Source: Rhytidiadelphus loreus (Eukaryota; Streptophyta; Bryopsida; Hypnales; Hylocomiaceae). From it: a stretch of 64,000 nt of DNA. Made by a program: the position numbers and the translations under genes. The DNA lies in the NCBI GenBank assembly GCA_947034895.1, contig OX344762.1, positions 77,742,981 to 77,806,980 on the forward strand. Direction: 5' to 3'. The notes beneath the pieces are model-generated. The model searched no databases, was not told where the DNA came from, and saw only the letters and a program-made list of their open reading frames with translations. Of this stretch, positions 21,909 through 33,490 are shown in pieces; the stretch's first letter is position 1, and every line of letters begins with the position of its first letter.

Positions 21909-22949
21909 GGCGTCTTCGCCTTCTTCTTCGTTGCAACAGCAAGTTTGCAATTGCCCTTGTGAGCTCACCAACACTCCAAAACCACCACCATCACAGCTAC
22001 GGATCCCGTGGCAATTGATACGAGGTGTGTTGTAGCTCTTGATGAACTGGAGTTGGAGGACTGTCCGCGGGGTCCCACCAAAACATGGACCGGGTCTTGT
22101 GGTCAAAGTGGGGCACCAGAAACTGATCATCTCTTATGAAAACTGATCAATCTGGCAGAGCTCATCAGACTTCTGACGACGTCGGAAGCGCAAGCAGATT
22201 GAGTTGTCTGGGTCGTCTTCGTCGTCGTCGTCTCCGTCTCCAATGGCGCCATCGCTGTGGCGTCTTTGCATTGTCAGTGGAAAGCAGAGCAACAATGTGA
22301 AAGCCGCATTTTAGAACTCGAGTGAATGCAAGAGAGCGTCAAGGGCAGGGCTGTCAGTACTTACACGGATTTGTCCCAATAGTGTGTATGACACTAATTT
22401 ACCAAAGTCACTTCATTTTGAATTACCATAATCCGTGCTTAGGGTCGGCATTATCTACTAAATAATTAACTAAATTTTGCAAATGTATTTCAGCACATAC
22501 CTTAAAAAAATTTAAATCATTCTTTTTCCTCACAAAATTTGTTTTTTGGAAAAATAATATTGTAACAATTCCAGCATCTTTTTTAGAAATATTTTTGTTG
22601 ACCCTAACCACTAGGTACAGTTGTACAAGTTGAAATATTATTTTTCAAGACCAATTCCACAAAAATAAAATTTGGTGATGAATTTAATTTGAGGTCATTC
22701 TCATTTCCCTCCCTCACTAATAGGACAAATCCATGTAGTTGATGGATTTTTTTTTTTAAACTTGATTTTTGTAAGATATAAGATAATTATCCCTTGAAAA
22801 GATGTAAGAAGGTCTTATGCTTGTAATTTTCCTCCCCCCTCTGCAAAAATCTAGAGCCATTGATCTCAATTAAGAAAAAATTCCCTTTCTCCAATGTCAT
22901 TGATCTCCAATTAGTAAAAAAGGAAATTATTGCCATTGATCACAATCAG
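21909..22949. other. 5' flank of the hydrolase gene; no further gene supported
   Basis: GC-richer DNA to about 22350 (a CGTCGTCGTCGTCTCC tract near 22210) is the expected promoter and 5' UTR side of the minus-strand hydrolase gene. A 23-codon + frame at 22241 (MAPSLWRLCIV...) is too short to defend. From about 22380 on the sequence is AT-rich up to the retrotransposon LTR. Confidence 0.4.
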
Positions 22950-23336
22950 TGTCACAAACATTCTAAAACCTTTTAGATATCTTAATAGTATTCTAGTAGC
23001 TTCCATAGTCTTCTATAGAATTCCAAAAGAATCTCCTAAATGGTAGTATATATAAAGGTTGAGACTAAAGTATTCCTTAGTCTTGACAACGCATCTCTTG
23101 GATCTTAACTCTTGGTTCTAGCTTCAATATTGTACTTTTTGAACTTTAATATCAAATCTTATTATCCAGAATTTGTCTTACCTTGTCTTGTATCTCTTAC
23201 ATCTATTACAGTTTGTCAAGATTGTCCTTCAAATTTTGCTTTGAATATTTTGGTTCTAGATTTCTTAGCAGTCAAACAAAGTTTCAGTTTAGTTCAAATT
23301 TCATCGTACTAGTCATTAACAGAACCAAGGATAAAG
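22950..23336 (+). repeat. 5' LTR (internally deleted)
   Basis: It begins TGTCACAAACATTCTAAAACC. It shares with the 3' LTR the words 'ttctaaaacctt', 'tagatat.c.taatagtattcta', the TATA region gtagtatatata (about 23044) and cttattatcca. Compared with the 3' LTR it lacks some 400 bp between 'attcta' and 'ttccatag'. The right edge is set by the primer-binding-like sequence at 23337; clear similarity to the 3' LTR ends earlier, at 23210. Confidence 0.7.
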
Positions 23337-24404
23337 TTAATATTAGAGCTTGTTTTTTCTTGGTTGAACATGGGGATTATCCTTCTTCTTGAAAATAACA
23401 AGTGCTTAGAGGTTATGGATTACCTTCCTTTAAATTAATATTATTTTTTTCTCAAGAAAGTTCTTCTTGATTGCATGCACATTATATATTGCCTTTTTTG
23501 AAAACAACTTTAACATTTAGATATTGTAGATTATTCATCTCTAAATTGGTTTTTGTCTACTAGATCAATCTTTTTTGTATTCTTACTGAGTGAATCAAGA
23601 TGGCATGAAGCAAAGACATTAGTATAATAGAAATCAAATTAGAACTTGTTTTGAAGGCCATTGATTCTTTATCTACGAAGACAAATGTTCTTGAAGACTT
23701 TGCCACCAAAATCAACACAAATTCAAGAGTAATTGAGGCATCTCAATCTATACTACCCACTTTAGCTTCAGGAATGAGTTTGTCTATACAAAGCTTGAAT
23801 ATCTTAGATTAGTCTCCCTAAGAAATTTGATGGTTTCTGATCAAAATTTTGAAGGGTTGTAAATCAAGTACAACTCATCATGACTCTCTATCGTCAACAA
23901 TCCTCCGAGACGATCCTCAATAACTTGACAGACAAATCAAGTGTAGGCTTGGTTTGAACCTTACTGACTAGATCAAGCACTAGACAAGCTCTGTCTTGGT
24001 TTGTGCCTTTATTTGAAACAAGATCTCAAATTCTAAACAACTTTGAAACATTTTTAACAGCTTTTGCTAAGGCATTTGGAGAACATGACAAGAATTGTTA
24101 GATGACAACCAATATTTGTTCTTTATGACAAAGATCACACTCAACTTCATTGTATGCATCCAAATTCCAATAACTTGTTGGCGACATCAATTGGGATAAA
24201 GAAGCATTTATGAGCCAATTCCAATGAGACTTAAAGATGACATGAAGGGTTTATTGCTATCATTTCATAATCCTCAAACACTAAATAAAGCAATAAGCCA
24301 AGTTGTAAGATGCGACAACCAGTTATTTTAGAGACATCAAGATCGACAATTTGGAACTATACCAATACTACAAACAAATATTTTGCCAACAGATAAGGTA
24401 GCAC

Positions 24405-24650
24405 ATGTCGCAAGTGTACATTCTCAAGGTTCAAAGGTCATGCAAATTGATGCAATATGATTTGAACCACTCATCGCTGAAGAAAAAAAAACGTTTTGAC
24501 AAAGGTCTATATCTATATTGTGGAGACTCTAGCCATAAGGCAATCAATTGCCACAAAAAACAAAAACAACGCCCTCTCAAAAGACAAAATATATATAAGC
24601 ATACTACTAAAATAGGATGTTGCACCACAAGTAGGGACCATATGGCTTGA
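24405..24650 (+). pseudogene. gag fragment with zinc-knuckle remnant
   Basis: The frame contains GLYLYCGDSSHKAINCHKK at 24504-24560. This is a CCHC zinc knuckle (C-x2-C-x4-H-x4-C) in which the first cysteine has become tyrosine, a one-base change, and the other three ligands remain. Upstream, 23640-24400 is likely the rest of gag, heavily broken. Confidence 0.7.
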
Positions 24651-25269
24651 GCCTCCTGTTTTATGGACAAATCCAAGTCCTCACCTTTCTTCCCAACCTT
24701 CTCATTGCTTTATTATACCCCTACATCTAACCCCCAAGAACAAGTTGTGAATTTGTACTTTGCTAGATTTCAGAGCTTCAACTTATTTTTTAGATAAAAA
24801 ATGTACAAAACATCACAAGATTCAAAGATTCCTCTGGTCAAAAAATCAACTATGTACATGAAGAGGCTATAGATTATTGAGCTTTATCTTTGGGGATGTC
24901 ACTCACAAAACTAAACTACTAGAGGTTTCATTTGAGGGACATAAAAGTAACTGTATTCAATGTTATCAAAACCCCACCTAATCCTATGATTTTGGGGCTT
25001 TTTTAGCTTGAAAAACTTAACTTGGTTGTAGAAGTCTCGAAGCCTATTATTGTTTTAAAGACATCTACAACGGAATCTTCTCCAAAGTCTTCAATTGTCA
25101 AGCTTGTACTTGTTAGAGCTAGAGCTTTTATAGAAACAACAAGAAAGAATGACCTTATATCATCTACACAACTCTAATACGTGAAAAAAATGATACTTGA
25201 TTAAGTATTCAAATTCAATACATAGAAATTAGGGATGAAAAGAAGGCCAAAATTTTGCTGGAGCATCAA

Positions 25270-25660
25270 TCATATGATTGTGTCATTAATCTTCAAAATG
25301 GAGCCCAACCACCATTTGGTCAAATTTACAATCTATTGTAGAATGAACTTTTAGTGTTTAAAGAGTATATCAACTAAAATCTATAGAGATAAATCTTGGT
25401 TTATATAACTTGGTGCGCACAAAAGAAGGAGACAAATGAAAGATGACATTCCAAACAAAATATGAACATTTTGGAATACAATGTGATGTCGTTTAGATTT
25501 ACAAATGCACAGGCTATCTTTCAACATTTAATGAATGATGTCTTTTGCAAGTTCCTAGACCAATTTGTTGTACATTATCTTGACAACATTATAATTTATT
25601 CCAAGAATATTGAAGAGCATCAAAGACACATGAAACTTATGCTATAAAAGCTACGAGATG
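25270..25660 (+). pseudogene. Reverse transcriptase fragment (Ty3/gypsy)
   Basis: The open piece 25462-25647 reads EYNVMSFRFTNAQAIFQHLM, then DVFCKFLDQFVVHYLDNIIIYSKNIEEHQRHMKL. These are the conserved gypsy RT blocks around the active site. The catalytic YLDD (or YVDD) is YLDN here (25576-25587), so the second aspartate is lost and the enzyme could not be active. Frames before and after continue the domain with stops. Confidence 0.85.
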
Positions 25661-26276
25661 CATAATTATATGCCAAATTAGAAAAATATGTATTTTGTCA
25701 CTCACAAGTGAAGTTTCTTGGATACATCATCTTTAACAAACGATTATCAATGGCTCCAATGAAGATTTGAGCTATCATCAACTCCTCGAACAATGCAAGA
25801 TGTACATGCTTTTTTGAATTTGGCAATTACTACCAGATCTTCATAAAAAAACCTATTCATAAGTAACAACTTCACTAACTCGGTTAATGTGCAAGAACAT
25901 GCTAAATTAGGGACTTAAGGTAGAATTTTTTTTTTCAACATTTGAAGTGAACATTTACAATGTTCAACAACAATCTTGATTTAAGTAGACTTTGCCAAAC
26001 CGTTCTATATGGAAATGGATGCTTCAAATTTTGCATTAAAAACAATCTTCTCACGAACGGGGAGAAGAAGGGAGACTTCACCAAGTTGCATTTTATTTGA
26101 GAAAATTGACAACTATTGAGTCACTAGTAGAAAATTTAGTAACCAAATTAACAAAAATTCAACACAAAAGTTGTTGGGTTTTTTTTTCAAAATTGACAAG
26201 TGGCATGCCCACATTCCTCATAAAACATTTAGCCCATATGGCAAGGCCACCTAGGCAGCCCACTACACAACTAAAG

Positions 26277-26350
26277 GGGTACTAATGAGGTTTGAACCTA
26301 GCACCCCTTGCTTGGGAGGAAAATTCTTTTGCAAATACACCACATTTTCA
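26277..26350 (-). other. tRNA-Gly(CCC)-like fragment
   Basis: On the minus strand the sequence reads gtggtgtatttgc, a CCTCCCAAGCAAGG anticodon-arm-like segment and a B-box-like ggttcaaacct. It resembles a glycine tRNA with anticodon CCC, but the D arm and acceptor stem do not pair well. It lies inside the CACTA-like element. It is either a tRNA-derived SINE fragment or coincidence, and is not a functional tRNA gene. Confidence 0.3.
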
Positions 26351-26489
26351 TTTACATGTTCATGTAGTAGTTATATTTTTATTTATCTACTTTTTGTTAG
26401 TTTTTCATTTACCTTGTGAATTCAGCACACTTTGGGGACATTTAGGCATAGTAAAATAACTTTTTTCAAGAAACTCTATATAAAAAAAC

Positions 26490-27240
26490 TTGGTAAATTA
26501 AATTAACTTTCATCTCCAAAAATCCGTTTGAGATTTGGACTCTCCAATCAAAAGTTATAGACAAAATTCAGAGAGGGGTTGAAATGAATAATTTTTTTGG
26601 CATTTCAAACATTCTCTCTGAATTTTGTCCATTAGATTGGAGACTTCAAATGTTAAATGGGTTTTTGGAGATGAAAGGTAGCTTCATTTTACAACTTTTT
26701 TGAGTTCAATTTTTTTTTTAAATGTTACTCTACTATGCCAAAACGGCCTTGAAGTCTGCTGATTTTTAAAAACATCAAATTGTGAATGATTCATTTTAGA
26801 AGAAAAATTTGATTGTAAACAAAAATTCAAACATGGTCATTCATACATCATTCAAATGTTGAAAACTTATTTGAAAGTTCTTGAAGTCAAAATGAACAAA
26901 AGTCTATTATTTTTCATTTGGTTTTAAAAATCAGCGGACTCCAAAGGTCATTTTGACATAGTAGATTAACATTTTTCAAAAAACTTTGAACCAAGAAAAG
27001 TTTTAAAATGAAGTTACCTTTAATCTCCAAAAATCAGTTTGAGATTTTGACCCTATGAGTAAAACTTATGGACAAAATTCAGAGAGGATGTTTAGAAATG
27101 TCAAAAAACAAATTCATTCAAAACCTTCTCTGAACTTTGTCCATAACTTTTGATTGGAGGGTCTAAATTTCAAACGGATTTTTGGAGATGAAAGTTAAAG
27201 TGATTTACCAACTTTTCTCAGTTCAAAGGATTTTTTAAAA
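26490..27240. repeat. Two inverted pairs of the 'tttttggagatgaaa' repeat
   Basis: A unit of roughly 110 bp (ctgaattttgtcca, then 'ttggag.cttcaaat', tttttggagatgaaa and 'aacttttttgagttcaa') appears inverted at 26490-26600, direct at 26605-26720, inverted at 26985-27095 and direct at 27115-27235. Further copies lie at 34195-34285, 47185-47300, 47490-47600, 47625-47740 and 49640-49780. It is a recurrent module shared by several elements in this window. Confidence 0.75.
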
Positions 27241-27597
27241 AGTTGTTTTACTATGCTTCAATAGCTCTTGAAGTCTTCTGATTTTAAAAAGCACCAAATT
27301 GTGAATGATTAAATTAAAAAAATAAAAATTCATTGTACATAGAATTCCAACCTTGGTGATTTAAACATTCCTAAATTGTGAAAACTCATTTCAAACTCTT
27401 GTAAGTCAAAATGAAAAAAAATGTTGATTTCTTTGTTGATTTGGATGTTGTAGTGACCAAATCAACAAAATACTGTGACCATTTTGTTAACTTGTGCCAA
27501 AATCAACTAAAAATTGTGAAAACGGATGATACAATACCTATTTCAACAAAAACTTGTTGATGTTTTGTTGATTTGGTTACTGTTTTTCTACTAGTAG

Positions 27598-29000
27598 ATC
27601 AACTACAAAATTCACAACAAGGAGCTTCTTGTTATTGTAGACTCGATCATGATAGTGAAAAATTCAAGTTGTTAGACAATCTCTTATATTTTGAAGAACA
27701 CTTACATATTCCACATGGTCCTTTATATCTTTAAGTTCTCTAAACTCGACATGATTTTTCTATTGTTGGACATTTTGGATTCAACAAAACGTTAAAATTT
27801 GTGTCACAAAATTTTTGGTAGCCTCGAATGTGGAAGGTTGTTAAAAACAATGTACTCTCTTGTAACACTTGTCCAAGATCTAAGAATTCATAGTGTCAAC
27901 CGCATTAACTTCTCCAACAATAATCCATTCTCAAGTAGCCATGGTCTTCAATTTTTATGAATTTCATCATGAATTTACCTCCATCAAAATCTCTTAATTC
28001 TATATGCATAATTGTGGATTGACTTACAAAGATAGAGCATTTTATTCCACACAAAAAGACAATTACCAACAAAGAAACAGTAATGCTTTTTTTACATTGT
28101 TTATTGATATTATAAATTATCAAATGATATTATATCAAACAAAGGACCACAATTTGTCTCCAAATTTTGAAAGTCCCTCTTTGAAACCTTGAAGGTAAAA
28201 ATGAATCTTTATGTTGTTTTTTATTGTTAAACAGATGGACAAATGGAATGTGTGAATTAAGTGTTGAAATAGTGCTTACCCTACACCATCAACTATCAAC
28301 AAGATGATTAAACTTCACATTTGACATTAGCAAAATTGGCGTACAACAATATTGTTCATACTTCTACTCATCAAACGCCATTTTATGGTAACTATGGATA
28401 TCATTTCAAGTTTAATCTACTCAATAACACTCATGTAGACAATTCAGCAGCAAAAAATTTGGCCTTAAAGATATCAGAGCTTCAAGAAAATATGAAGCTT
28501 CATCTACAAGAAACTCAAGATTGTTACAAAATATGAGCAAACACATTGCTTAAAGAATCACCTCTATTTCAAGTTGGTGAGAAGGTTTGGCTCATTCAGC
28601 ACAACATCAAGATTATTTGACCATGTAACAAATTAGACTATTATCGGCTAGGGCCATTTCCTATTCTACAGCATGTCAATCATATTGGCTACCAATTGGA
28701 GCTTCCAACATCAATGAAAGTACATCTAGTCTTTCTTGTTTTTCTTGTTGAGTCGCTTAAAGAGTCAAATTTGCTTGGAAGAAATCAACCACCATTGTCT
28801 TTTATCGAAATAAACAATCATGAAGAATACAAGGTAAAAAAAGTACTTAATTCATGGCATTGACGCAAAAAGTTGGAGTACTTAGTACATTGGTGTGGAT
28901 ACAACATCAATGAACACACATGGGAATCAATAATGAATCTAGTCAATGCACCGCAAAAGGTACATGAGTTTCACCAACTCTATCTTGATAAACTATAGCC
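27598..29000 (+). pseudogene. RNase H end, integrase and chromodomain remnants
   Basis: After the inserted element the frame resumes with the RNase H NKELLVIVDSI block. At about 27750-27885 the integrase zinc finger reads HDFSIVGHFGFNKTL... and then CNTCPRSKN (HHCC). The piece 28321-28536 (AKLAYNNIVHTSTHQTPFYG, then NLALKISELQENMKLHLQE) is the integrase C-terminal side. 28864-28998 reads KKLEYLVHWCGYNINEHTWE, a chromodomain. Several stops and shifts interrupt the frame. In chromoviruses the chromodomain steers integration to heterochromatin. Confidence 0.82.
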
Positions 29001-29635
29001 TATCTAAACAATAGCTTCTTAGAGAAGCCTCTCCATTTAAAGCTTGATATAAAGAAGGAAAAATTGATTTGAGAAGACAAGTCTTCACTCTAATTGCAGG
29101 AACTTTTTATAGTTTTTATTTAGCTTTTGTAGAAACTCGAATATATCTAATTGAAGGATTTTTAGAGACTCTTTAGATTCTGAGTATATACTGAGCCCAA
29201 GCTTGATCTTTCTATGTCACAATTATTGAACCAACCATTGCAACCTTCATATTCTTTCCTACCACAACTTCAAGATGAAGGCAGATCTTCAACACAACAA
29301 AAACGATCCCGAATTGATTAGCCATGGCATGGTAATCTTCAACTTGATGTTTCAGCTTTAGTAATCTTATTGTAGGTAGGAAGCCTTCAATTTGAAGGTT
29401 TGGAAGTTACTTTCTAAAGATGTTTTAAAGATCCTAATATTGAGCAATATCTTGGATTTTGTCTTGTGGAAGGAAGTTGTAGTCACAATCAATGGCTAAG
29501 CGACTATGTCCGCCTTTTGTTAAGAGACCAACGGATAACTTACATTGTAGATATTGTTTGTCAAATTCTTGAATTCCTACAGATGTAATGCAAGTCACTT
29601 GTGCCCTTCTTGAGAATCGTCATTAGAAAGAGAGG

Positions 29636-30343
29636 TGACATCACGGACATTCTAAAACCTTCTAGATATCCTAATAGTATTCTAATATCTTCTAAAACAT
29701 TAGGAGAAAATTAAACCTCAAAAAAGCCGCTTTGTAATGCAAAAATTTGAATGGAAAGAGCCTTCTCAGCTCACTAGTTGGGCCAAGAATTGCATGATGA
29801 ATTCAAAAATTTGTCATCATTATCCAATCCATATCTATAATCTCATAAATTTGGATGGCAAAAGTCTTCTCAACTCACTAATTGGGCCAAGAATTGCATA
29901 TTGAATTCAAAAATTTGTCATCATTATCCAATCCATCTCCATGATTTCATAAATTTCATGATGGTTTCATCATGAAGGATGGAGCGTATGCCACGTGGTG
30001 GTTGTTATGAGGATATGGCCACCTTCATACTCATTCAATTAGTATTAAAATTAGTAAAAAAATTCAAAGCCTCTTTGTCAGTTCAAATTCGTCCTAATGG
30101 CTTCTATAGTTTCCAGAGGTTTCCATAGAGGTCCAGAAGCTTCCATAGAGTTTTAGAGGCTTTCATAGAGTTTTAGAAGAAACTCCTGGATGGTAGTATA
30201 TATAGAGGTTAAGACAAAAAGGTATTCCTCAGTTTTGACAACACATCTCTTGAATCTTGGCTCTTGGTTATAGTTTTAGTATTATACTTCTTAAACTCTT
30301 ATATCAAGTCTTATTATCCAAAACTCATTCTACATCCATTACA
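29636..30343 (+). repeat. 3' LTR (about 708 bp), with internal 108-bp tandem duplication
   Basis: It starts TGACATCACGGACATTCTAAAACC directly after the polypurine tract and ends ...catccattaca. It has a TATA-like gtagtatatatagagg near 30192. Between about 29735 and 29950 a unit with ctcactagttgggccaagaa, followed by ttcaaaaatttgtcatcatt, is present twice (period about 108 bp). This block is missing from the 5' LTR. Words such as 'ttccatagag' also repeat four times near 30120-30180. Confidence 0.75.
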
Positions 30344-30930
30344 GCTGTGAAAGATGATTGTGGATGTCAACGCTATGGAATACAAAATTTATAAGGTATA
30401 TACATAAGGTATGTATACATAAAGTATAGATACAAATATATCTATATTCATATGAAATACGGATACAAAGTATATAGATATATACAAAATACATACAGTA
30501 AAAGAAATTTAGATATCTTATATCATTTGTTGGCAACAAATGATATAAGATATAAGATATGGGATGGGAGCCAAATGAGTACTTTACAAGCATTATCTCA
30601 TTTTTTCAACCAATGGCAAAATGACATGTGTACTCCTTTTACATTTTTTGGAAAAGTTTAACCACCAATGGCTAAATGATATGCACTAGAAGAAAAACAT
30701 GTCCACCACAACCAACACTATGCAACTAACTATCCTACACAACTATCTTGCAACTATAATCTTCTCTATTAGCATCAAATCTAAAATAATTATTTTATAG
30801 CATTGATACATTGTTTTAGTTGCAAAGCAATCAATCTATAGTTGTAAAAAATGATTAGGAAACAACTAGGAAAAGATTGCAACTATAAAATGACCATAGT
30901 TGTTTCTAGTTGTTTCTTAGTTGTTTTCTA

Positions 30931-31394
30931 CACTAATAGAAAATTCAACTTTTCTATTGATTTGGTTGTATAGATTTGATTTACTTTTTTGTTGATTTGG
31001 AGAGTAAATGACTAATTTCATTAAAATGGACTCATTTCGTTATTTTGGCATTTTTGACAATTCAAACCGTACAATCTAAATTGTATAACAATCCTAGATT
31101 TTTGAAATCTATAAGATTTTTAGATATCTAAAATCTACATATGTCTTAGATTTTTAGATTGCATGGTCTGAAATCTATAACTATCCTATATGTTTGTAAT
31201 CTAGACCAATCCGCTCAGATGTCACTTTTAAATGCCACTATTCTAATGAAATTTGATGTGAAAATAGGACATGGAATACCGCCATTTTAATAAAATCCAC
31301 CATGTAATTTATTGATTTGGATAGAAATCAATAGAAAAGTGAACCAAATGAATGCAATCAAATCTAAAAATAAAAAATAAATTTTTTAGTAGTG
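30931..31394. mobile_element. Possible short CACTA-like element
   Basis: Left end CACTAATAGAAAA; right end, read as complement, CACTACTAAAAAA. Near both ends are ACTTTTCTATTGATTT and 'gatttgatt' words in inverted orientation. It interrupts related host sequence, since 'agttgtttcttagttgttttcta' words lie on the left and 'agttgtttcttagtcattttcta' words on the right. No matching 3-bp duplication (cta before, aag after), so the limits are uncertain. Confidence 0.4.
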
Positions 31395-32539
31395 AAGCTA
31401 GTCATTCCCTAATCACTTTTAAATCGTACACTAGTTGTTTCTTAGTCATTTTCTAGTTGTTTTGAAATTGCTTCCAAAGATCATTTCCATTTGTCTTATA
31501 CCATATCAATTGTAAAGAGTACCATTAGATTGGACATATAAGACTTGTAAGTTATTGTAGTCTAATGCAATGAATTTTGTTGATAGAGATCTAAGATTTC
31601 TTCAATTTGTAGATTTCTATAGAGTATAGATTTTTACAATCTATAGAAATCATATTTAAAATCAAAGAAATTTTAAAATCTATGAATTGTAAGGTTTCCT
31701 AAACCAATGAAATCTATTAAATACCAATACTTGAATTTTTTAAATCTAGGAAGAAGGTAGATATGAAATTTTGAAACCTAGAAGAAAGTAGATTTGAAAT
31801 TCTAAAATCTAGAAAAAAGAAGTTCTAAGCTTCTAAAATCTAAAAAAAAAAGTAGTTCTAAAATTCTAAAATCTAAAAAAAGGTAGATATGATATTTTGA
31901 ATTCTACAAACCTACAAGTCACAAACCAATCACAAATGTCCTATGCAACTGGAAAAAATTGTACAGTGTAGCAAAAAAAAAAACTCATTCATTTTTCATA
32001 TATGGTTTATTCAAAAAGCCATAGTTTCTCACTATCCTTGCAAAACAAGCAATAAGATAAGTACACCCGATTGGGTGACAATAAACAATTGAGTATGAGT
32101 GGGTAGATTTATTAGATTGCATAATTTTTGTTGGATTTTATTTGAAATAAATAAAGTATTCTAAATTCTCATTCTATGCATGTTTTGGACCAAATGAACC
32201 CCAAAATTTCACTTAATTGGAAGAGAGTATTGAGTACCTAATTATCAATAGCTAATAGAATGATTTTTTTTTAAATTCAAAATTAGATTCTTTACAAAAA
32301 TAAGGTATCATATTCTTCAATGACACTTATTTTTTTCAGCTCTTCAACATATTTTCACTTCTAGTGACACCAATGGTCATGAATTCCTAATATAGCACAT
32401 ATCAAGCACTAGTAGCGATAGATTCTAACACTAGTCATAGGCTTTCCATTACTTCAATCAACTAAGTCCCATAAGATGTTAGGCATGTCATTTGATAATA
32501 TCGAATAAAAATTTCATTGATGTTTCAGCACTTGATGGT

Positions 32540-33490
32540 GGCACTAATTATTACCAATGCTAACCGCCCTTGAATAGTACCCAACTCCCTACTAGGCCTA
32601 AGTAACCTCACTTCAGGACTCACTAGTAGAGACTCAATGTCACAACTTAGGGGGACCGTAACACCATCCAACTGGTGTTATGGAGAGCCCAAGAATACTC
32701 TATGGTGTCTTGAAGACGGAAATGAGGCTCCATCACCAACTTCACCATTGGTGACTACTTTGCTCACCATAGTACCATTCAAGACAAAAAGAAGAAAATA
32801 GACCCTCCTCATGATACTCTTTTTGGAATTCAACAAACCTTCTAGTTCTATGGATCACCGATACTCCCAAGACACTCTTTCCCTTGAGAAGGTACTTGTT
32901 TCTATGCCTTGGCTTCAAAACCAAACTCTAAAGGATTCCCAATCCTTCCATCAAAAAAACTTCTGGCTTTAGATTTTAAATCCAAAGTGCAAATCCATTT
33001 TTGTAATCTGTTTTTTTATAGATTATCATGGACTACTTACTTTCTCAAATGCAACAAGGATTGATCAAGTTATAGCCCTCCAAAGTTTTGGGTTCTCTAA
33101 CTCTTTGCCCATAACTTCTAGCTCATAGCTAGGCTTTTCGTGAGTCTTATAAGCATTCTAGAATCCTTGTCTCTATAGATTTTCAACAATATGTGGCATG
33201 CCCTATTTAGACAAGGGATTCTTTTTGAAGCCTTGGGCTTGCAATTAAAACACTGCCAATTTTAAAGAGTCATATCTCTTAACTCACAACTCGGATTATC
33301 TTGTTCTTTGAACCCACGAATGCATTATTTTACTAGCTTTTCAAGTATATATGGCATGTCACCCACTCGAAACTCCTCATTTCTACCCATCTAATCTCTT
33401 GCAAGACTTAGGAAGTTACCCTAAGGTCCCCCTAGCTTGCTCACCTACATGTCACAAACATGCCTTGTAGTGAGGGTCGTGATATAAGGC
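32540..33490. repeat. LTR-like or retroelement-leader-like segment
   Basis: GC content rises, and two related stretches occur: 'ataacttctagctcatagct...gattttcaacaatatgtggcatg' at about 33105-33205 and 'atctcttaactcacaactcgg...tttcaagtatatatggcatg' at about 33285-33360. Their style resembles untranslated LTR DNA, but I could not find a partner LTR or TG...CA borders. The minus-strand frame at 32742-32924 has no motif. Confidence 0.3.

Larger units (their letters stand above)
26122..27596. mobile_element. CACTA-like element inserted in the retrotransposon RNase H region
   Basis: The left end is CACTAGTAGAAAAttt.AGTAACCAAATtAACAAAA. The right end is the complement, (TTTTGTTGATTTGGTTACTG)TTTTTCTACTAG, so both ends share CTAGTAGAAAA and AGTAACCAAAT. 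The flanks rejoin as retrotransposon coding sequence: 26092-26121 reads YLRKLTTIES and 27600 onward continues with the NKELLV-type RNase H block. The final base of the right terminus has changed, and I could not verify a 3-bp duplication. The interior carries two inverted pairs of the 'ccataacttttggttggagg...tttttggagatgaaa' repeat. Confidence 0.75.
22950..30343 (+). mobile_element. Decayed Ty3/gypsy chromovirus-type LTR retrotransposon
   Basis: Order on the + strand: 5' LTR, tRNA-Met-like primer-binding region (23337-23352, resembling TGGTATCAGAGC), gag with a zinc knuckle, reverse transcriptase, RNase H, integrase HHCC and core, chromodomain, polypurine tract (aaagagagg, 29627-29635) and 3' LTR. 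That order and the C-terminal chromodomain mark a plant chromovirus. All frames are broken by many stops and shifts, so it is long dead. It is split by a CACTA-like element at 26122-27596. I found no matching 5-bp target duplication (atcag before, gctgt after), so one edge may be truncated or recombined. Confidence 0.88.

Noticed and set aside
30684..31394. CACTAGAAG at 30684 as the left end of a larger CACTA element ending at 31394
   Set aside because: The two ends do not match beyond CACTA and there is no 3-bp duplication; the shorter pair starting at 30931 fits better.
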